From: CAZNER01 sp964572065
GTDB taxonomy: Bacteria > Patescibacteriota > Dojkabacteria > JAHIVN01
DNA: 9,591 nt
Assembly: GCA_964572065.1 (NCBI GenBank)
Contig: CAZNER010000071.1
Location: 1 to 9,591, forward strand
Direction of reading: 5' to 3'
Position numbers and translations under genes: made by a program
Notes under the pieces: model-generated
Database searches by the model: none
The model's input: the letters and a program-made list of their open reading frames with translations, nothing else
What the model was told of the DNA's origin: nothing
Shown: positions 5,496 through 9,591 of the stretch, in pieces
How the letters are laid out: each line of letters opens with the position of its first letter
How positions within the stretch are numbered: the first letter of the stretch is position 1

Positions 5496-7565
5496 ATGGA
5501 TAGAAAATATATATTTCCTATAACAAAGGATTTTGATTATTTTGATGTAGATAACTTTCGTACTAAGAAGCTTGAAGGTACCGTAGAGTTACGAAAAGCT
5601 TGTCTCCCTGGTGCTGATGCTTTTCTTATTTCACCTAAACTATATATTAGATTCAAAAAGGACGGCAAATTCGATAATGGTTTTGAAAAGGAATTGAAAC
5701 CTTGTGTAAAGAATCTAGTTGATAAGTTTTCCAGGATTACAATTAGAACTTGTTTTAGATTTTCAGGGTATGAAAATCCTCGTTCACTACCTGCATTCAG
5801 GGATTTAATAAGTATTAAAGAAGTAATCAATGGTATAAAAGATGCTTATAAAGCAGGTGAAGATTTTGCTGAGGAGAATAAAATTGATTGGTTTGAGTTG
5901 GGTCTTATAATGATGGGAAGAGTTGAAGCCGAGCGTTCAGGAATAATTATTGTTGATCCGGAAAAATCAAACTTATGTGTAGTTGAATCCTGCTGGGGGG
6001 ATAATCATTTGATTGCGACTGGTGAGGAGGGGTTTGATTCTTTTTGGGTTGATAAATCAGGAAAGATATTAAGGAAAGATATTAGAGAGAAGAAAAAAGG
6101 TTATTATTTTGTAAAAGGCGATAGAGTAAAGAGAGCTATAGAAAGAGATAAAAAAGAAAAGTCATGCTTATCTTATAAAGAGATAACAAAGATTGCCAAG
6201 AATTCATTTAAGGCAGCTGATTATCATAAAACCTCTGTTGAAATAGAATATATGGTAAGAGAAGATGGTTTTATAGATATGTATGAGTTGCAGGAGAGGC
6301 CTGGTCTGCATTTGTCTTTACCCAAAAAGGATGATGGAAGGGATAAATCTTTAGTTTCAGGGGTTGCAGTTAATGGAGGTAAGGTTGAAGGAGTTGTAAA
6401 AGTTGTAAGCAGTTTAAAAGAAATAAAAGAAGTTAAGCCTGGTGTTGTTCTAGTTTTGCCCTCTAAGATGATGGGAGAGGATATTCCAATTATTGGTAAG
6501 ATTTCTGCTCTGATAACAGATACTGGTGGTATTACCGCTCATATTTCAACAATAGCAAAAGAAAGTGATATACCTTGTATTGTAGGTGCTAAAGATGCTT
6601 CCAAGAAATTAAAAGATGGGATGAAAGTAGTTGTGGATGCTGCTAATGGTAAGGTTTATGATAGTAGCTTTGGAGATTCAGTAAGGGTTATTAAGAAGTC
6701 GAATGAAGTAGTATGGATTGATAATTTAAAAGCGGAGATGGATCTTGTCGGAGCTAAAGCTTTTAACCTAGTCAGACTGATGCAGATTGGAGTAAATGTC
6801 CCTGATGCTTATGTAATTACAACTGAAGCTTTTGAAAAATTTCTTAAACAAAATGGTATAGAAAAAGAGATGAGAAAGAAGTATAAGAAAATTGATGTTG
6901 AAAATCTTGAGGAAATTGGTGAAGTAATTAAAAAGAAGATTTTAAATGGAGAGGTAAGTAAAAAGTTAGAAAGTGACATATTAAAATCATTTTTAGTTTT
7001 AAAAGAGAAGTATGGTGAAGTTTCGGTAAGGTCTTCTGCTACATGTGAAGACAGTATTAAAGCTTCTTTTGCCGGCCAGTTTCAGTCGTTTTTATTTATT
7101 GATGATAAAGAGAAGCTGATTGAATCTATAAAGAAATGTTGGGCCTCATTATATCGTTCGGGTGCTGTTTTGTATTCAATTCAAAAAGGTATAGATATAT
7201 TAAAAGTAAAGATGGGAGTGGTAGTGCAGGGTATGATTAATGCTGAAGTTGCGGGTGTTATATTTACTGAAGATTTAAAGAATGAGGATGGAAATATGTT
7301 AATTGAAGTAGCTAAGGGGATAGGGGAGAATGTTGTTTCAGGAGAAGTTACACCTGTGAGTTATACAGTAAAGAAAAAGACAGGAAGAATTATTAAGAAG
7401 GTTGGAGAAGAAGATGAATTAATATCAAAATCTAAAGTACTTTATTTAGCAAGTATAGGTAAGAAGATAGAAGAATATTTCGGTTTAGCTCAAGATATTG
7501 AATGGGCAATAGAGAAAGATAAAATTTATATACTTCAAAGCAGACCAATTACTACTCAAAAATAG
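5496..7565 (+). CDS. PEP-synthase-related protein: ATP-grasp, phosphohistidine, ATP-grasp
   Basis: The 689-residue protein is built from PEP synthase/PPDK parts in an unusual order. Residues about 25-272 are a shortened, divergent ATP-grasp domain: LPGADAFLISPKLY matches the start, ITIRTCFRF the RSS region, and EIEYM...YELQERP (249-269) the DIEWA...LQSRP end; the usual ATP-site lysine and ED pair are lost. Residues about 285-390 are the mobile domain with phospho-acceptor His349 in TGGITAHIST and the DIPCIVGAKDA...DGMKVVVDAANGKV tail. Residues about 405-689 are a complete ATP-grasp domain: GAKAFNL (Lys421), VSVRSSATCEDS (Arg512, Glu518, Asp519), VVVQGM, KGIGENVVSGEVTP, DIEWAI (Glu669) and LQSRP (Gln681, Arg683). 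The C-terminal PEP/pyruvate barrel is missing, so ordinary PEP synthesis is not expected. A phosphotransferase related to rifampin phosphotransferase, or a phospho-relay, is possible. The substrate is unknown. It converges with the minus-strand cassette, leaving a 39-bp gap. Confidence 0.9.
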   Translation: MDRKYIFPITKDFDYFDVDNFRTKKLEGTVELRKACLPGADAFLISPKLYIRFKKDGKFDNGFEKELKPCVKNLVDKFSRITIRTCFRFSGYENPRSLPAFRDLISIKEVINGIKDAYKAGEDFAEENKIDWFELGLIMMGRVEAERSGIIIVDPEKSNLCVVESCWGDNHLIATGEEGFDSFWVDKSGKILRKDIREKKKGYYFVKGDRVKRAIERDKKEKSCLSYKEITKIAKNSFKAADYHKTSVEIEYMVREDGFIDMYELQERPGLHLSLPKKDDGRDKSLVSGVAVNGGKVEGVVKVVSSLKEIKEVKPGVVLVLPSKMMGEDIPIIGKISALITDTGGITAHISTIAKESDIPCIVGAKDASKKLKDGMKVVVDAANGKVYDSSFGDSVRVIKKSNEVVWIDNLKAEMDLVGAKAFNLVRLMQIGVNVPDAYVITTEAFEKFLKQNGIEKEMRKKYKKIDVENLEEIGEVIKKKILNGEVSKKLESDILKSFLVLKEKYGEVSVRSSATCEDSIKASFAGQFQSFLFIDDKEKLIESIKKCWASLYRSGAVLYSIQKGIDILKVKMGVVVQGMINAEVAGVIFTEDLKNEDGNMLIEVAKGIGENVVSGEVTPVSYTVKKKTGRIIKKVGEEDELISKSKVLYLASIGKKIEEYFGLAQDIEWAIEKDKIYILQSRPITTQK

Positions 7566-7604
7566 AATTTGAGAGAATTAAACTGTTTTCGACTCCGATT
7601 AATT

Positions 7605-8201
7605 TTATTTATTTTGGTTTAAATATCCTTGATATTCCTCGTCATTTTCCATTTCTTTTTCTACGGAATTTCTTACTATTTGAGCTTTGTGCATTCTTTT
7701 AGATTTTCCTGCCCATTCGAGATAACTATCAATCTCAGGTGATATTATAAGGATAAATTTGGTGTCGAGCTTGTTTCTAATATCTTTGAAAAATTTATCT
7801 ATCTTATTTTTTAAGTTATCCTCGTTGTATTTCTCGAAGGTAAGCAACTTTTGGGTTCCGACTTGAATTGGTGGCGCTGTAGGTTCACCTGCTTTTTCAT
7901 TATAGAGAGCAAGAACTGGTTTTCTTAGATTTAAGGCATATGCGATTTCATATCCTACACCACTATCTGATGCTGATACCTCTGCTATTACAATGTCACT
8001 TTCTTTTATTGATTTAGTATTTCTTTTAAACGCTTTGACCATGTCATCTTCAGTTTCTTCCATTAATTTTGTCTTTTGGGTGTCGAAATTAATAGTGTTC
8101 ATATCGATGCCCATTTCCTTTATTGTTTCTACAACCTCTTGCTGCCACTTTTTTATTTTATTGTCTCTCCCTATAATAGAAGCTACAAAATATGCTTTCA
8201 T
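7605..8201 (-). CDS. Nucleoside 2-deoxyribosyltransferase/DNPH1-like N-glycosidase with C-terminal RHH-like domain
   Basis: Residues 1-140 form a nucleoside 2-deoxyribosyltransferase-like Rossmann fold: an N-terminal strand MKAYFVASIIGRD, then SIKESDIVIAEVSASDSGVGYE (64-85) with Asp69, Ser80 and Glu85 at the positions used by DNPH1/Rcl for sugar and phosphate binding and catalysis, and KPVLALY (94-100). Relatives cleave or transfer the base of deoxynucleosides or nucleoside monophosphates. Residues 147-190 look like a ribbon-helix-helix DNA-binding domain: a strand (KFILIISPEID), a helix (SYLEWAGKSKRM) and a second helix beginning HKAQIVRNSVEKEM. That addition is unusual and suggests autoregulation or DNA association. 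It is the last gene of a three-gene minus-strand unit, 17 bp after the GTP cyclohydrolase II-like gene, with no Shine-Dalgarno. Family call is good; exact reaction and substrate are unknown. Confidence 0.85.
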   Translation of the reverse strand: MKAYFVASIIGRDNKIKKWQQEVVETIKEMGIDMNTINFDTQKTKLMEETEDDMVKAFKRNTKSIKESDIVIAEVSASDSGVGYEIAYALNLRKPVLALYNEKAGEPTAPPIQVGTQKLLTFEKYNEDNLKNKIDKFFKDIRNKLDTKFILIISPEIDSYLEWAGKSKRMHKAQIVRNSVEKEMENDEEYQGYLNQNK

Positions 8202-8218
8202 ATGTTTTTGTATAAAAA

Positions 8219-8824
8219 TTAAACTATATTTAATAGATGCCCGAATTTTTGTTTTTTTGATTTTAAATACTTTTTATTATATTTATTGGGTTTTATTTCT
8301 ATAGGTATTCTACCTTTATACTCTATTCCACTTAATTTTAAAGCCTGTATTTTTTCTGGATTATTAGTGATTAATCTTACACTGCGTATTTTAAGATCCT
8401 TTAAAATTTCAACAGCGTATTTATAATTACGATTATCGGCTCTTTCACCTACTTTAATGCTAGCTTCATAAGTATCATATCCTTTTTCCTTATAAGAGTA
8501 TTCTTTTATTTTTGTTATAAGACCATGACCTCTACCTTCTTGATCTAAATAAATAAGTATTCCTCCTTTTTTGCTTATTATATTTATTGCTTCAAGAAGT
8601 TGTTCTCTGCAGTCGCAGCTCTTAGATCCGAATACTTCACTAAATATACATTGTGAATGTATTCTAACAGGTACATTTTCTTTTCCTTTTATATCTCCTT
8701 TAATTATAGCTAATGCAAATTTTTCTTTAGTATCATTTGTAATTTCATATCCAATAAGCTTGAATTCACCATATATTGAATGTAGAGTGAATGAATCAGT
8801 TCTTTTTATATGTTTTCCTTTCAT
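8219..8824 (-). CDS. ribA: GTP cyclohydrolase II (RibA-like)
   Basis: GTP cyclohydrolase II opens the imidazole ring of GTP, releasing formate and pyrophosphate, to give the first pyrimidine intermediate of riboflavin synthesis. The zinc site is present: Cys59, Cys70 and Cys72 in HSQCIFSEVFGSKSCDC. Also present are the QEGRG loop (95-99), the catalytic-region Tyr109, GYDTYEAS (115-122), the Arg132 equivalent of the nucleophilic arginine (ADNRNY), LITNNPEKIQAL (151-162) and the C-terminal YLKSKKQKFGHLL. At 201 residues it is a stand-alone RibA with no RibB (DHBP synthase) part. Deviations from canonical RibA are EGRGHGL instead of EGRGIGL and IFSE instead of the usual TGD after the first cysteine. 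This suggests a divergent branch, perhaps of non-riboflavin pathways. No other rib genes are in the window. Its ATG follows directly on the TAG stop of the upstream gene, which implies translational coupling. Confidence 0.9.
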   Translation of the reverse strand: MKGKHIKRTDSFTLHSIYGEFKLIGYEITNDTKEKFALAIIKGDIKGKENVPVRIHSQCIFSEVFGSKSCDCREQLLEAINIISKKGGILIYLDQEGRGHGLITKIKEYSYKEKGYDTYEASIKVGERADNRNYKYAVEILKDLKIRSVRLITNNPEKIQALKLSGIEYKGRIPIEIKPNKYNKKYLKSKKQKFGHLLNIV

Positions 8825-9574
8825 CTATAGTTTAAGTTCATATAATTTATTTACTCTTATTATTCTATTATTTTCTTCGAGCTTTTTAATATGTTTATCA
8901 ATTTTGTCTTCGTTATAGGCTTCATTACAACTATTATACCTCTTTCTAGAATCTTTTGTTATATTCCAAGGATAGTTTATAATTATAAACTTATAATCAT
9001 TTATTTCATTCTCTTTAAGAATTTTTTCCATTCGAATAATATGAATCAGACTATCCTCAATTATTAAAATTTTCTGTTTAGGTAATTTTTTTATCGTATT
9101 TAGAATTATTTCTCCTTTTGGTCCATCTTTATTTGTAAAATATGATTGGTTTTTGAAACCGTATGATTCTAAAAAAGCTCTAGTGTCACTTATTAGATTT
9201 CTTTTATTTTGATAATTATTACGTGTAGTGAAGAATATTAATTTATTCCTTTTATTGATTTTTTTAAGAAACTTAATATTTGATAAATAATTTGAGATAT
9301 TAAAATTGATATCAGTTTTATAATAGTTCTTTAAAATCTTTTTCAACTCATTAAGAGGATATTGGAATATTTTAATTTTTTTTGATGTTACTGTTACACC
9401 CAAATATTTCGTCTTTTCACTGCTCACCATTGCACTCTCCGTTCCAACATCCTGATCGAGCGTAAATTTTTCAAGTTTTTTATCTAAAAAACCGCCGACA
9501 GTGTCCGCTCTGACAACAAATGGATCTGTCGGATCGAAATCATTTTTTCTTTTTCTACGGAAAAAGTTAAACAT
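8825..9574 (-). CDS. HAD-fold NT5C-like protein with atypical N-terminal extension
   Basis: Residues about 56-249 resemble small HAD-family 5'(3')-nucleotidase-like proteins (NT5C type): KLIFFTTRNNYQNKR (111-125, motif II Thr), GPKGEII (motif III Lys153), KILIIEDSLIHI (168-179, motif IV Asp174) and the typical NYPWN (200-204). Motif I, the nucleophilic DxD, is not at the expected place: the first strand reads LGVTVTSKKI, with Thr where Asp should be; another acidic run LDQDVGT (39-45) is an unlikely substitute. Catalysis is therefore uncertain. The first ~53 residues (basic start, then DPFVVRADTVGGFLDKKL) resemble repeat-like segments of phage structural proteins, and the DNA there is about 43% GC against about 17% just downstream in the gene. 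An in-frame TAA 9 nt before the ATG fixes the start. A GAGG 12 nt upstream is a weak Shine-Dalgarno candidate. First gene of the minus-strand cassette; its promoter lies outside the window. Confidence 0.75.
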   Translation of the reverse strand: MFNFFRRKRKNDFDPTDPFVVRADTVGGFLDKKLEKFTLDQDVGTESAMVSSEKTKYLGVTVTSKKIKIFQYPLNELKKILKNYYKTDINFNISNYLSNIKFLKKINKRNKLIFFTTRNNYQNKRNLISDTRAFLESYGFKNQSYFTNKDGPKGEIILNTIKKLPKQKILIIEDSLIHIIRMEKILKENEINDYKFIIINYPWNITKDSRKRYNSCNEAYNEDKIDKHIKKLEENNRIIRVNKLYELKL

Positions 9575-9591
9575 ACTTCTTTAATGCCTCT

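Noticed and set aside
7576..7610. AATTAA / TTAATT inverted repeat in the convergent gap between the PEP-synthase-like gene and the minus-strand cassette
   Set aside because: Six A-T pairs around a 17-nt loop and only a broken T-run; a bidirectional terminator is expected here but this is not convincing.
7993..8304. Plus-strand hydrophobic ORF opposite the deoxyribosyltransferase-like gene
   Set aside because: It lies opposite two well-recognised minus-strand genes and has no family signature.

Overview
The window is very AT-rich and gene-dense, with short proteins, mostly small gaps and the standard genetic code (TGA is used as a stop). Compact or stripped-down versions of housekeeping genes (KhpB without its N-terminal domain, a Lon-type ATPase without a protease) and a scarcity of Shine-Dalgarno sites suggest a reduced-genome bacterium. 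Candidate Phyla Radiation / Patescibacteria is the best guess. This is inferred from gene style, because no marker such as 16S rRNA is present.

Left part, plus strand (1-5270): a multi-helix membrane protein whose frame is open to the window edge; then, behind a good sigma70-type promoter, yidC (membrane insertase with a large extracytoplasmic insert), khpB/jag (RNA-binding KH-R3H protein) and rplY (ribosomal protein L25/CTC with an acidic tail). This group links membrane insertion with translation. A second promoter precedes a TTG-started Lon-family AAA+ ATPase that ends exactly where the protease domain should begin, followed closely by a type 4 Fe-S uracil-DNA glycosylase.

Middle (5261-5495): the intergenic stretch is highly structured. 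On the minus strand a consensus -35/-10 pair, three consecutive hairpins and a hairpin plus T7 terminator outline a small RNA of about 140 nt, which I cannot assign to a known family. Its -35 box coincides with a plus-strand -35-like box facing the next gene, and its -10 lies in a perfect 20-bp palindrome.

Right part: on the plus strand (5496-7565), a PEP-synthase-related protein with the unusual order ATP-grasp, phosphohistidine swivel domain, ATP-grasp, and no PEP/pyruvate barrel. Convergent to it on the minus strand (9574 to 7605) is a tight three-gene cassette: a HAD-fold NT5C-like protein with an odd, GC-richer N-terminus; a GTP cyclohydrolase II-like protein; and a nucleoside deoxyribosyltransferase/N-glycosidase-like protein carrying a C-terminal ribbon-helix-helix-like domain. 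All three suggest nucleotide chemistry, possibly a small nucleotide-derived pathway or a nucleotide-sanitising module.
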